Assembly (NCBI GenBank): GCA_034440355.1
Contig: JAWXBY010000087.1
Coordinates: forward strand, 1 to 64,000
From: SZUA-430 sp034440355
Lineage (GTDB): Bacteria > Pseudomonadota > Alphaproteobacteria > Micropepsales > Micropepsaceae
Reading direction: 5' to 3'
DNA length: 64,000 nucleotides
Within the stretch, counting starts at the first letter, position 1. Each line of letters begins with the position of its first letter. The translations under genes and the position numbers were made by a program. Shown one piece after another: positions 35,668 to 43,336 of this stretch. The notes below the pieces were generated by a model. It worked only from the letters and a program-made list of their open reading frames with translations. It did no database searches and was not told the origin of the DNA.

Positions 35668-36206
35668 CTTCGGCCTCCGTTCCAAATCGTCCAGGCGCCG
35701 AACCCGCCAAGCCCGGCCGCCACAAGAGAAAACAGAAAATTGAACCCGGCCATCGAGATGCCGAACAGATCCCACACCACCTCGTCGCAGCGCACGATCT
35801 GCCCCGACGACAGCGGCCCGAAGATGCTGCCTGCGCCGGGCAGGTCGGTGCCCGTACAATCCGGCGGTCCCGGCCACCACTTGTATTCGACGCCCGCGTG
35901 GAACAGCCCGAGATAGGCGCCCCACAAAGCAACCGCCGCAATGACCGCATAGAGCACCACGACCGCCGGCCGCGGCACGGTCCACACCTGCGCCGCCGTC
36001 GCAGCCCCGCCCAGCACGATCAGCACGAACCACGGCACGCGCTGCTCCAGGCACAAGGCGCAGGGCCGATACCCGCCGATATACTGAAACGCGTAAGCGC
36101 CGCCGAGGATCAACACGCCCAGCACCGCCACCGCCACGCCCGGAAACAGGACGTGCGAGGTGCCGCGTTGAATCTGAAGAACGAGGGAGGCGCCGTTCAT
36201 GGGCAT
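35664..36206 (-). CDS. dsbB: Disulfide bond formation protein B
   Basis: Inner membrane quinone reductase that reoxidises DsbA. 180 residues (178 if the ATG at 36200 is used), four membrane helices. The quinone-linked pair is CALC (about 50-53); the second periplasmic pair is in PDCTG and IVRCDEV (about 118 and 139). Its C-terminus overlaps the coq7 start, so a disulfide-forming quinone user and a ubiquinone biosynthesis enzyme are made together. Confidence 0.92.
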   Translation of the reverse strand: MPMNGASLVLQIQRGTSHVLFPGVAVAVLGVLILGGAYAFQYIGGYRPCALCLEQRVPWFVLIVLGGAATAAQVWTVPRPAVVVLYAVIAAVALWGAYLGLFHAGVEYKWWPGPPDCTGTDLPGAGSIFGPLSSGQIVRCDEVVWDLFGISMAGFNFLFSLVAAGLGGFGAWTIWNGGRR

Positions 36207-36286
36207 AAATCTAGCGCGCCACGGGCCCCTCGCGCACCCCGCCAGCCTGCGGCAAACCGCACAATTTCTCGCGAGATAAACCTTGG

Positions 36287-36314
36287 TTGACGAAGCGCCC
36301 GCGCTCCCTATTAT
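36287..36314 (+). promoter_or_regulatory. Sigma-70-type promoter for tRNA-Leu
   Basis: TTGACG (36287-36292), 16-bp spacer, TATTAT (36309-36314). A start about 7 bp downstream would give a leader of roughly 53 nt before the tRNA at 36375. Spacing and -35 box are near consensus. Confidence 0.7.
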
Positions 36315-36374
36315 CCGCCCCCTCGCGGAAGGGGCGGCAACTACCGGCCCGCCACCAAAACCTCTCGCGACCGT

Positions 36375-36461
36375 GCCCCTGTGGCGGAACTGGTAGACGC
36401 GGCAGACTCAAAATCTGTTGTTGGTGACAACGTGCTGGTTCGATTCCGGCCAGGGGCACCA
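36375..36461 (+). tRNA. tRNA-Leu (CAA)
   Basis: 87 nt with encoded CCA. Acceptor GCCCCTG/CAGGGGC, anticodon loop CTCAAAA (anticodon CAA, reads UUG), a long class II variable arm (TTGT...ACAA stem) and a T arm with TTCGATT. All features are those of a leucine tRNA. Confidence 0.97.
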
Positions 36462-36502
36462 AATTTTTCGCTGGGGGGTGGGCGTTAAGGCTCGCAACGC
36501 GC

Positions 36503-36886
36503 TCAGATCTCGGCACCCGGCGACGAACTGCCTCGCATCATCTTGCGGACGCACGCGAGCAACGTGGCGGGATGCACCGGCTTTGGCACCGCGTCGTCCG
36601 CTCCAAGGGCGTGGGCAAGTCCAAGGGCCTGAGCGTCGATGTCGACGATAGCCAGAACGCGAACATTCTGTTTGAACCGCTTCTTGATTTCGAGGACCGT
36701 CGACAGCCCCTCTTTGGCGGTCATGGCGAGATCGACAATCGCAATCTCGCTGTCGTGATACTCGATAAGTCTTACGGCGTCGTACGCGTTTGAAGCCTCT
36801 CGGACTTTGAATCCGTCCAACTCCAGGTGATCGCGCAGCGCTCGCTGCATGTCGCGATCGTCGTCAATGACGCAGATCTCTGTCAC
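36503..36886 (-). CDS. Single-domain response regulator
   Basis: 127 residues, a lone CheY-like receiver. Acidic pocket IDDD (about 7-10), phospho-acceptor Asp in AIVDLAM (about 52), and the conserved Lys in VPKPV (about 103). No output domain and no adjacent kinase; the unpaired histidine kinase at 21109 is a possible but unproven partner. Such stand-alone receivers act in phosphorelays or as protein-protein switches. Confidence 0.92.
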   Translation of the reverse strand: MTEICVIDDDRDMQRALRDHLELDGFKVREASNAYDAVRLIEYHDSEIAIVDLAMTAKEGLSTVLEIKKRFKQNVRVLAIVDIDAQALGLAHALGADDAVPKPVHPATLLACVRKMMRGSSSPGAEI

Positions 36887-37157
36887 GTGTGCTTGTCTCC
36901 CACGGCCGCGTTGAATGGCGGGCCGGTTGCGAAACTGGATTTGCTTGAGTGGCGCAACGGAGGAAGCCGGCGGCGCTCGGCGTATGGCTCTTGGCTTTCG
37001 ACGATCATCGCCGTCCGGGACGCGGGCCGACCTTCAAGCGGCCCGAATCTTGGAAGGTGCAACGAGCCTCTGTCCGATTTGGTTCCAGTCGCTGCGCAAA
37101 GTAGTTGAGCGGCATCATGCTTGGTTTGTGAAGCTGCTACTTGAGAGGCGCCGATCG

Positions 37158-38027
37158 CTACTGTTGCAGGTGGCTTGGATCGGCGCTGAGCGTCCGCGAC
37201 CAGCCTGTGGGCGTCAACTGGAAGTGGTCGCTATGCGATGGCACAAAGCGACCTTGCGCCTCATTCCAGGTCAGTCTTTCGATCGCAATGCGCGGACGGT
37301 CGATCGTGATGATATTGCACGAATTGTGTTCGCCGCGCAGCCGCCCGGACGTCGCCGTTCCGGCTTGCACAAGCAGCATCGACCGGCCGGCGGCCTTGTA
37401 GCGTCTGACACTCTCGCCGGCCCCGGCGACGTGTCCGTGGCCGGACGCGATGAGATCCACGCCGCCCTGCACGAAAGCGGCGACGGCCATATGCGCACGC
37501 CCGACGACGCCCTTGCGGCCGGCGAAGTCGAAGGGATGGTGCGTGACCACGATGCGCGTCGCGTTCAAGCCCGCGCCGGCGAACCGCTTGCACGCGGTTT
37601 CGATTTGCCGCCGGTTGATGCGCCCGCCTTGGACGGTGAACGAGCGAGCCGTATTGATGCCCGCAATCGCCAGTTCGTCGTCGACGTAAACCGGTTCATC
37701 CTCGCCGAAGTGGCGTCGATAGGCGGCGAGCGGCGTGCGCCAGCGCGCCCACACATTGTAAAGCGGCACGTCATGATTGCCCGGAACGACGATCGTAGGA
37801 CACGACAGGCTGTCGAGAAACGCCTTCGCTTCGGCGAATTCGGCGTCGCGTGCGCGCTGTGTCAGATCCCCGGAAACAACAAGCACATCGGGCCCAGCTG
37901 CGGCGATGGCGTCCTTCAACGCCGGCAGCGTGGACCGATCCAGGTGGCCGAAATGCAGATCCGAGAGATGAGCAACGACGCGCAGGCTCAGCGTCCTCTT
38001 GTTACGGCTCGGAAGCGGCGGCTTCAC
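37158..38027 (-). CDS. Calcineurin-like metallophosphoesterase
   Basis: 289 residues. Complete metal-binding motif set: DLHFG (about 24), GDLTQ (about 54), GNHD (about 84), HHPF (about 163) and GHGHV (about 196). Resembles the 3',5'-cAMP phosphodiesterase-like/UDP-DAG hydrolase-like branch, but the substrate is not readable. Its first 26 bp overlap the end of the lipid kinase gene on the same strand, so a slightly later start is possible. Third gene of the csbD-lipid kinase-phosphoesterase operon. Confidence 0.92.
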   Translation of the reverse strand: MKPPLPSRNKRTLSLRVVAHLSDLHFGHLDRSTLPALKDAIAAAGPDVLVVSGDLTQRARDAEFAEAKAFLDSLSCPTIVVPGNHDVPLYNVWARWRTPLAAYRRHFGEDEPVYVDDELAIAGINTARSFTVQGGRINRRQIETACKRFAGAGLNATRIVVTHHPFDFAGRKGVVGRAHMAVAAFVQGGVDLIASGHGHVAGAGESVRRYKAAGRSMLLVQAGTATSGRLRGEHNSCNIITIDRPRIAIERLTWNEAQGRFVPSHSDHFQLTPTGWSRTLSADPSHLQQ

Positions 38028-38919
38028 GCACGGGTACGATCACGTTCAGCGCGCGCGGCCGGCTCACATAGTGCAAGGGCGAATCGAGCTCGGTGACTTC
38101 GCCGTCGATCGCGACGCTGACGCGCTTCAAGGGCGTTTCGATCCAGACCTCCTGGGCTTCCAATGTATCGAGTTCGCGCGGCTCGAAGCCGGCGAGCGAT
38201 TTCAGCAAGAGGCCCGTGAGCTTCATAAGCCCAGCGCGCGGGGCGCGGCAGACCCAAAGCTGTCCGCTGTCCAACTGCGTCCGCTCCCCGAGCCGGAGGC
38301 CGGTGATTTCATACTTGTTGTTGCCGACGAACGCGAACGGCGTCTCACGCGCGCGTTCGTGACGCTCGTCGACGAGAAGCCGCACGTAAAGGCGCGAGCG
38401 CCGCTTCGCCACGGCGAGCATCGCGGGCAAGGACGCCATCCACTTCCCGTAACCCCTGTTCTGCAAGTCGTCGCGCTGTTGCACGAACCACGGATAAAGA
38501 CCGATGCTCGAATTGTTCAGGAAGATGCGGCCATTCACCTCGCCGACGTCGATGCTGACGCGCTCGCCGCTGAACACGTTGCTCACCGCCTGTTCGAGTT
38601 CCAAAGGGATCCTGAGATCCTTGGCAAAGTGGTTGAGCGTGCCCAGCGGCAAAACACCGAGCGCCACGTCGGTGCCGACAACCGCGCTGGCGACGGCGTT
38701 GATCGTACCGTCTCCGCCGGCCGCCACCACGATCGTGTGGCCCTCGCCGACGGCTTGCCGCGCGAGCGCCGTGAGGTCGCTCCCGGACGCAAGACAAACG
38801 CGGGCAACGAGGCCCGCGTTTGCGAACAGCTCACGCAGCCGCTCATCCATACCCTGCGCCCGGTTTGAACCGGACGCTCCATTGATGATGCACGCGACCT
38901 GGGTTGGACGCTCAGTCAC
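38002..38919 (-). CDS. Diacylglycerol kinase-family lipid kinase
   Basis: 305 residues with the DAGK catalytic signature VVAAGGDGTINAVASAV (about 64) and LGVLPLGTLNHFAKDL (about 88). These enzymes phosphorylate lipids such as diacylglycerol or related alcohols using ATP at the membrane surface. The overlap with the downstream metallophosphoesterase (26 bp) suggests a kinase/phosphatase pair. Located 32 bp after csbD, which has a stress-type promoter. Confidence 0.92.
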   Translation of the reverse strand: MTERPTQVACIINGASGSNRAQGMDERLRELFANAGLVARVCLASGSDLTALARQAVGEGHTIVVAAGGDGTINAVASAVVGTDVALGVLPLGTLNHFAKDLRIPLELEQAVSNVFSGERVSIDVGEVNGRIFLNNSSIGLYPWFVQQRDDLQNRGYGKWMASLPAMLAVAKRRSRLYVRLLVDERHERARETPFAFVGNNKYEITGLRLGERTQLDSGQLWVCRAPRAGLMKLTGLLLKSLAGFEPRELDTLEAQEVWIETPLKRVSVAIDGEVTELDSPLHYVSRPRALNVIVPVREAAASEP

Positions 38920-38951
38920 CGGCCTCGACCGATCCGACGTGCTGATCTCGA

Positions 38952-39134
38952 TCAGCCTTTGACGATCTTGCGAACCGTGTCCTTCGCCCCGCCGACCGCG
39001 TTTTGAATCTTGCCTTTGACCTTGTCGGCTTTGCCGTCGGCTTGCAGCTTGGCGTCGCCCAGGACCTTGCCCGCCGCTACCTTGATGGCGCCCTTGGCCT
39101 GGTTTGCCGCGCCTTTGATCCGATCCTTGTCCAT
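38952..39134 (-). CDS. CsbD-family stress protein
   Basis: 60 residues, highly charged and helical, starting MDKDRIKGAANQAKGAIK; the repeated KGxxNQxxGxxK-like pattern is the CsbD family signature. CsbD-like proteins are general-stress proteins of unknown biochemical role. Preceded by a GGAAC-N17-CGTT element, the consensus of EcfG-type sigma factors, about 30 bp upstream of the ATG. Confidence 0.92.
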   Translation of the reverse strand: MDKDRIKGAANQAKGAIKVAAGKVLGDAKLQADGKADKVKGKIQNAVGGAKDTVRKIVKG

Positions 39135-39167
39135 TTTCTCGTAGTCCTCGCTGGGTTGCCCAAGCTC

Positions 39168-39193
39168 AACGCGGTCTCCGCGGCGCGGGTTCC
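39168..39193 (-). promoter_or_regulatory. EcfG-type general stress promoter upstream of csbD
   Basis: On the minus strand GGAAC (39193-39189), 17-nt spacer, CGTT (39171-39168). This matches the alphaproteobacterial EcfG (PhyR-NepR controlled) consensus. The csbD start codon lies 34 nt downstream. Confidence 0.7.
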
Positions 39194-39269
39194 GCGCGGT
39201 TGCAGAATTAGCTCGGCAGCCCGCTTTGCGACGTCCGTGACGCCATGCCTCGGAAAGCGACAAGGGTAT

Positions 39270-39295
39270 TGTAATGAGACAAAAGTCTCATTACA
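39270..39295. promoter_or_regulatory. TetR-type operator upstream of the NTF2-like/TetR operon
   Basis: Perfect 11-bp arms (TGTAATGAGAC and its complement) around AAAA. It lies 42 bp before the start at 39338, where the promoter should be, and is distinctly AT-rich compared with its surroundings. The tetR gene at 39764 is the obvious ligand. Confidence 0.75.
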
Positions 39296-39337
39296 TGATC
39301 GTCCGTGGCAGGCGCCACTGGTGAAAGGGAGTGTGTC

Positions 39338-39760
39338 ATGCCGCTGACGCGGGCGCAGATGGACAGCAAAATGGATGAGCATTTCGGCTTTGAGCAACGC
39401 GACGACGTCGCCGGGGTCCTCGCGACGCTGGCGCCCGACGTCGAACACGACATCGTGGGCTGGCCGCCTGGCCCCGCGCACAGCCGCGACGGCGCACGCT
39501 CATTCTATGAAGCGTTGTTCGCCGACCTCTCCGACGGCAAGATCGAATGCCTGAAGCGTCTCTACGGCGACAACTTCATGGTCGACGAGTCGCGCTGGAA
39601 GGGCAGGGCGCCCGGCCGCCCCTTCGGCGTTGAAGGCATGAACCGTCCGCTTGAATTCCGCTTGCTGCACGTGGTCGAGTTCACGCCCCAAGGCGACATC
39701 AAGCGCGAGAACGTCTGGGTCGACCTCGCCGCCATCCTCCAACAACTGCCGCAGACTTAA
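39338..39760 (+). CDS. NTF2/SnoaL-like protein
   Basis: 140 residues from the ATG at 39338. An NTF2-like cone fold of the SnoaL/ester cyclase type is suggested by HFGFEQRDDVAGVLATLAPDVEHDIVG, GARSFYEALFADL and the C-terminal HVVEFTPQGDIKRENVWVD. Members are cyclases, isomerases or binding proteins for polyketide- or steroid-like compounds. Three bases separate it from the tetR gene, so both are made together under the 39270-39295 operator, and it is presumably induced by the regulator's ligand. Confidence 0.83.
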   Translation: MPLTRAQMDSKMDEHFGFEQRDDVAGVLATLAPDVEHDIVGWPPGPAHSRDGARSFYEALFADLSDGKIECLKRLYGDNFMVDESRWKGRAPGRPFGVEGMNRPLEFRLLHVVEFTPQGDIKRENVWVDLAAILQQLPQT

Positions 39761-39763
39761 AGC

Positions 39764-40375
39764 ATGGCCAAGGCGGAGAAATCCGGTCGCTGGCAGCAGC
39801 GCCGCCGCACGCGCAAGGACCTCCTTCACGCGGCCGGCAGGCTGATGAAGCAGGGCACGAAGCCGACGCTCGAAGAAATCGCCGACGAAGCCGACGTCTC
39901 GCGCGCCACCGCCTACCGCCACTTCGCGAACGTCGATGCGCTGGTGCTGGAAGCAGAGCTCGATGTCGCCGTCCCGACGGCGAACGACGTCTTTGGCGGT
40001 ATGCAGAGCGACGATCCCGCCGCGCGGCTCGAGCGTGTGGACACGGCGCTCCACCAGATGATTGCCGACAACGAAGTGCAACTGCGCCTCATGCTGGCGA
40101 ACTCGCTCCAGCAACGCGCAAAAGGCAACAGCGCCGGTGAGATGCCCGTGCGCCAAGACCGCCGTACGCCGCTGATCGAAGCGGCGCTCGCGCCGGCCCG
40201 TGCGCGCTTCAAGCCCGCCGATCTCGAAAAGCTGTCGGCCGCGATGGCGCTGATCGTCGGCCCCGAAGCGATGGTCGTCTTCCGCGACGTCCTGCGCATG
40301 GACGACGCGAAAGCGCAAAAGGTCAGGCGCTGGGCGATCCGCGCCTTAGTCGACGCCGCGACGAAGAACGCTTAG
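39764..40375 (+). CDS. TetR-family transcriptional regulator
   Basis: 203 residues with an N-terminal helix-turn-helix (RKDLLHAAGRLMKQGTKPTLEEIADEADVSRATAYRHF, about 18-52 in segments) and a divergent ligand-binding domain. Expected to repress its own operon by binding the inverted repeat at 39270-39295. The stop overlaps the convergent gene 40372-40971 by 4 bp. Confidence 0.92.
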   Translation: MAKAEKSGRWQQRRRTRKDLLHAAGRLMKQGTKPTLEEIADEADVSRATAYRHFANVDALVLEAELDVAVPTANDVFGGMQSDDPAARLERVDTALHQMIADNEVQLRLMLANSLQQRAKGNSAGEMPVRQDRRTPLIEAALAPARARFKPADLEKLSAAMALIVGPEAMVVFRDVLRMDDAKAQKVRRWAIRALVDAATKNA

Positions 40376-40971
40376 CGCGTGCGAATACGGCCTTTGCCTT
40401 CGTGACAGGTCGACCGCGCGCCGCCCGCTTTCCAGGTCAGCAGCAAGATGCCGCTGCAGCGATGTCCCGAGAACTTCGAACTGTTCTCAAGATACCGCTC
40501 AGCATCGCCGCGCGTGCGCATATTGATCAACCGCGCGCGCCGTGGCTTCGCGGGCTCGCTGTCAACGTCGTCGATAGCGGGTCCCGTTCGAACAATAACG
40601 CGCACGTCGCGGCGCACCACGGTGTCGTCGGACGCCGCCCGGCGAAAGCGCCGGTCATACGTGTCGTTGTAGGTCCGCGTGTAGCCGCCGAACAACGTGC
40701 TGCGCCACCGCGAGTCCGACCACACCATCGGATCCTCCGAAGCGCGCGCCGCGTAGCCGCGCGCACCTTCGCCCAAATAGCTGCGCGTAAAATACCGTGC
40801 GCCGCGCGCATGACATTTGGCGACGCCGAAGCTTCCGCTTGAAACCATCGGATTATCCGCGCTCACGCCGCGGCACCCGCGTCCGGAGGCGTCGGCGCCG
40901 CCGGCCGTCGCTCCCATCGCCAAGACGGCGAGGAGCAAGCCACAAATGACTCTCACGATCACAACTCCCAT
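40372..40971 (-). CDS. Exported hypothetical protein, Arg- and Ser-rich
   Basis: 199 residues with a signal peptide (about 5-29, ADASG) and a basic mature part containing FTRSYLGEGARGYAARASEDP, TRTYNDTYDRRFRRAAS, and four Cys (about 33, 53, 172 and 188). No known domain is recognised. The frame is clean, the start is GTG/ATG-proximal to a promoter-sized gap, and the gene tail overlaps tetR by 4 bp. Confidence 0.65.
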   Translation of the reverse strand: MGVVIVRVICGLLLAVLAMGATAGGADASGRGCRGVSADNPMVSSGSFGVAKCHARGARYFTRSYLGEGARGYAARASEDPMVWSDSRWRSTLFGGYTRTYNDTYDRRFRRAASDDTVVRRDVRVIVRTGPAIDDVDSEPAKPRRARLINMRTRGDAERYLENSSKFSGHRCSGILLLTWKAGGARSTCHEGKGRIRTR

Positions 40972-41323
40972 TCATCTGGCGCCACAAAACGCGAGCGCCA
41001 TCCCATTCATCGAGCACCACCGGGTTCCCCAACCCGATGCGAAATCCTAACACACGCTTGCGCGCGCGCGAGATCAGATCAACGCGCGAGCTACCGATTC
41101 GGCTCTCCGCTCTGTGTCCCCGTTTTCCATGTTTGGCCGTGGCCGCGCAGCTTGCGTGTTTCGAAATAAGGCGCGGGCGATGTCGTCACGCGTTAGGATT
41201 TCACCAACCTTTCCAGGCGTTCAGCCTTTCCAATTGGTTAACTTGTGCCGCGCTGAAACGAAAACAGCTGGCCCATGCCGTGCAAACCCGTTCGCCGCAA
41301 TCAAAGTAACGGGAGATTAACGA
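40972..41323. other. 352-bp intergenic region between divergent genes
   Basis: Holds the promoters of the leftward hypothetical gene and the Asn/Gly-rich secreted protein gene. CCTTTCCA occurs twice about 15 bp apart near 41212-41234, followed by an AT-rich AATTGGTTAACTTG stretch that may be promoter DNA. A GGGAG Shine-Dalgarno sits 8 nt before the ATG at 41324. No RNA gene or ORF of note is seen. Confidence 0.5.
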
Positions 41324-42490
41324 ATGCGTACAGTTAACCTGGGCCTCGTCGCAGCCGCCCTTCTTCTCGGCAGCACGGCCCTGTCCTCGCCGGCCTTCGC
41401 GACCAACAGCAATGATGGCGACGATCATTCCTACAACTGCAACGGCAACAACAGCTGTCCGACGACGACGACGACGAACAACTACGACGGTGACACCTAC
41501 AACAAGGGCGGCACGGGCTACGGCGGCAACGTCGACAACTACAACAAGAACGACAGCCACAACACGGCCAACGGCGGCGCTGGCGGTCAAGGCGGCGCTG
41601 GTGGACAAGGTGGTCAGGGCGGCAACGCGCAGGGCGGCAACGGCGGCGCCGGCGGCAGCGCGACCAACTCGAACAAGAACGAAGCCAACAACACGAACAT
41701 CAACGCACCCGTCGCTCACGGCGGTGAAGGCGGCAAGGCGTACGGCGGCAACGCCACGGGCGGCAGCGCGACCGGCGGCACGGCCAATGCCAACAACAAC
41801 GGCAACGGCAATGGCAACGGGAACGGCAACGGCAACGGCAACCTGCACAACGTCGGCAACGTCACCGACTCGGCCAACAACAAGAACTACAACACCGACA
41901 TCAACAACAATAAGAACGAGCAGGATCAGGACCAGAAGCAAAAACAGCAGCAGCAGCAAAAGCAAAAGCAGGAGATCAAGAATTCCGGCAACTCGGAAAT
42001 CAAGAACTCCGGCAACAGCTATAACAAGAACGACAACTCGAACTCGAACAACGCGCAGCAGGAAGTGAACGTCGACGCGAGCACGCACAACGAGCGCGCG
42101 CCGGTGAACACCGCCTACGCGGCTCCGCTGGTCTCGGGCGAAGACACCTGCATGGGTTCAAGCTCGATCGGCGCTCAGGCTGTGTCGTTCGGTCTCTCGA
42201 TCGGCACGACCTGGCAGGACGACAACTGCCGCCGCCTCAAGAACTCGCGTCAGATGGTGGCCCTCGGCTATCACCGCGCCGCGACCGCTCTGATGTGCGT
42301 CGATGCCGATGTCGAAGCTGCGATGGCCCGCGCCGGCACGCCGTGCCCGAACGGCGCTGCGGTCGTTGCCGCCGCCCCGATGTACTACCAGGAAGCAGCA
42401 CCCGTCCGCGACTACACGCCGATGGCGCCGGTCGTCGATGAACCGGTGCGCAAGAAGCGCCGCATCCGCAAGCCGCTGCCGCCGAAATAA
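41324..42490 (+). CDS. Secreted Asn/Gly-rich repeat protein with conserved C-terminal domain
   Basis: 388 residues. Signal peptide (about 1-26, AFA cut). Residues about 27-250 are low complexity: Asn/Asp stretches, GGAGGQGG-type collagen-like glycines (about 85-115), an NGNGNGNG run (about 160-172), and a Gln/Lys block (about 203-220) with NSGNS repeats. From about 265 comes a compact folded domain (DTCMGSSSIGAQAVSFGLSIG, WQDDNCRRLKNSRQMVALGY, ALMCVDADVEAAM) with four or more Cys, of a type I have seen in rhizobial exported proteins. A basic tail ends KKRRIRKPLPPK. Probably surface or matrix material. Confidence 0.8.
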   Translation: MRTVNLGLVAAALLLGSTALSSPAFATNSNDGDDHSYNCNGNNSCPTTTTTNNYDGDTYNKGGTGYGGNVDNYNKNDSHNTANGGAGGQGGAGGQGGQGGNAQGGNGGAGGSATNSNKNEANNTNINAPVAHGGEGGKAYGGNATGGSATGGTANANNNGNGNGNGNGNGNGNLHNVGNVTDSANNKNYNTDINNNKNEQDQDQKQKQQQQQKQKQEIKNSGNSEIKNSGNSYNKNDNSNSNNAQQEVNVDASTHNERAPVNTAYAAPLVSGEDTCMGSSSIGAQAVSFGLSIGTTWQDDNCRRLKNSRQMVALGYHRAATALMCVDADVEAAMARAGTPCPNGAAVVAAAPMYYQEAAPVRDYTPMAPVVDEPVRKKRRIRKPLPPK

Positions 42491-42545
42491 ATCGGCCTAC
42501 GCAGACGGTCACTGATTATGGGGAGAAGGGGTCGTCCGGAAACGG

Positions 42546-42572
42546 GCGGCCCTGACTTTTTGTTGGGGCCGC
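42546..42572 (+). terminator. Weak hairpin after the Asn/Gly-rich protein gene
   Basis: 7-bp GC stem with a 13-nt loop, 55 nt after the stop at 42490. There is no T-tract after the stem, so termination is doubtful. Confidence 0.3.
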
Positions 42573-42681
42573 GTAACGAGAAAAGCGAATGGGAAGCGTG
42601 ACATGCCCTCGCGAAAGGCTCGCTCCCCATTCCTCCGCCGGGCCTCAAACGCATCCCGGCACGCGCGCACGGAACAACAAG

Positions 42682-42765
42682 TCAGAAAAAGCGCGACACC
42701 GTCGCCAAGCCGATGACGATCGCGGTCAGAAGCGCAAGGTTCAAAAATTCGCTGGAGCGGGACAT
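42682..42765 (-). CDS. 27-aa single-pass membrane peptide
   Basis: A short ORF starting MSRSSEFLNLALL and ending with RFF: a polar N-terminus, one hydrophobic segment (about 8-23) and an aromatic end. A good Shine-Dalgarno (GAGGAG) lies 10 nt before the ATG. It is the only ORF in a 404-bp gap. Small membrane peptides of this form often modulate a transporter or kinase; no partner is evident. Confidence 0.5.
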   Translation of the reverse strand: MSRSSEFLNLALLTAIVIGLATVSRFF

Positions 42766-42894
42766 GGGGGGCGTTCTCCTCAAAGCGCGGTTCGTTGCGT
42801 CGAACCGTTGAAAAGATGATGCGCCCACGAACCTGAACGCCCGCCGAGGGGCGACATTCAGAATCCGTTCATCGTCTGCGCCCTGTGACGCGCG

Positions 42895-43305
42895 TCACGG
42901 ATGCAGTTTCAGACCTTTGAGAATCCTGTCGGCGATCTTCTTGTCCTCGCGCAGGGCGATGCCCACGAGATTGAGTTCGACGCTCGCGACCGCCTTCACC
43001 GCCGCGCGGTTCGCGGCGTCGAAGCCGGTCTTGAACAAATCCTCCGTATAGACAGCGAGCTTCGAACCGGCTGCCATCGCCCGCTCGTACGCCGCGCGAA
43101 TATCCGCGGGCGTCGCCGCGAACACCATCACTGGCTGCACCAGCATCGGCAGGTAGCGATGACCGGAGGCATCTTCATACGCATCGCCCGTTATCCCAGG
43201 CACAGTCGCGGCGATCCCGCTGATCGCGAACGCCGTGACGTTGAGCTTCTGCCAAACGGCCAGATCCTCGCGCAAGACGACGGCGATCTTGGTGTCGAAT
43301 TTCAT
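42895..43305 (-). CDS. DUF2000-family protein
   Basis: 136 residues from the ATG at 43305. DUF2000 signature at the N-terminus (MKFDTKIAVVLREDLAVWQK, LNVTAFAISGI) and MVFAATPADIRAAYERAM in the middle. Function unknown; structurally a small alpha/beta protein. Located 31 bp downstream of an AraC regulator gene on the same strand, a commonly seen pairing, so it is likely that regulator's target or partner. Confidence 0.9.
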   Translation of the reverse strand: MKFDTKIAVVLREDLAVWQKLNVTAFAISGIAATVPGITGDAYEDASGHRYLPMLVQPVMVFAATPADIRAAYERAMAAGSKLAVYTEDLFKTGFDAANRAAVKAVASVELNLVGIALREDKKIADRILKGLKLHP

Positions 43306-43336
43306 GCGTTCCGATGTAAGAGGCCGCGCCGCCGAT

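Larger units (their letters stand above)
42491..42894. other. 404-bp region holding a hairpin and a small ORF
   Basis: After the stop at 42490 there is a GCGGCCC/GGGCCGC stem (42546-42572) with a T-rich loop. A 27-codon minus-strand membrane peptide ORF lies at 42682-42765. The remainder (42766-42894) is an upstream region with no further recognisable feature. Confidence 0.5.
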
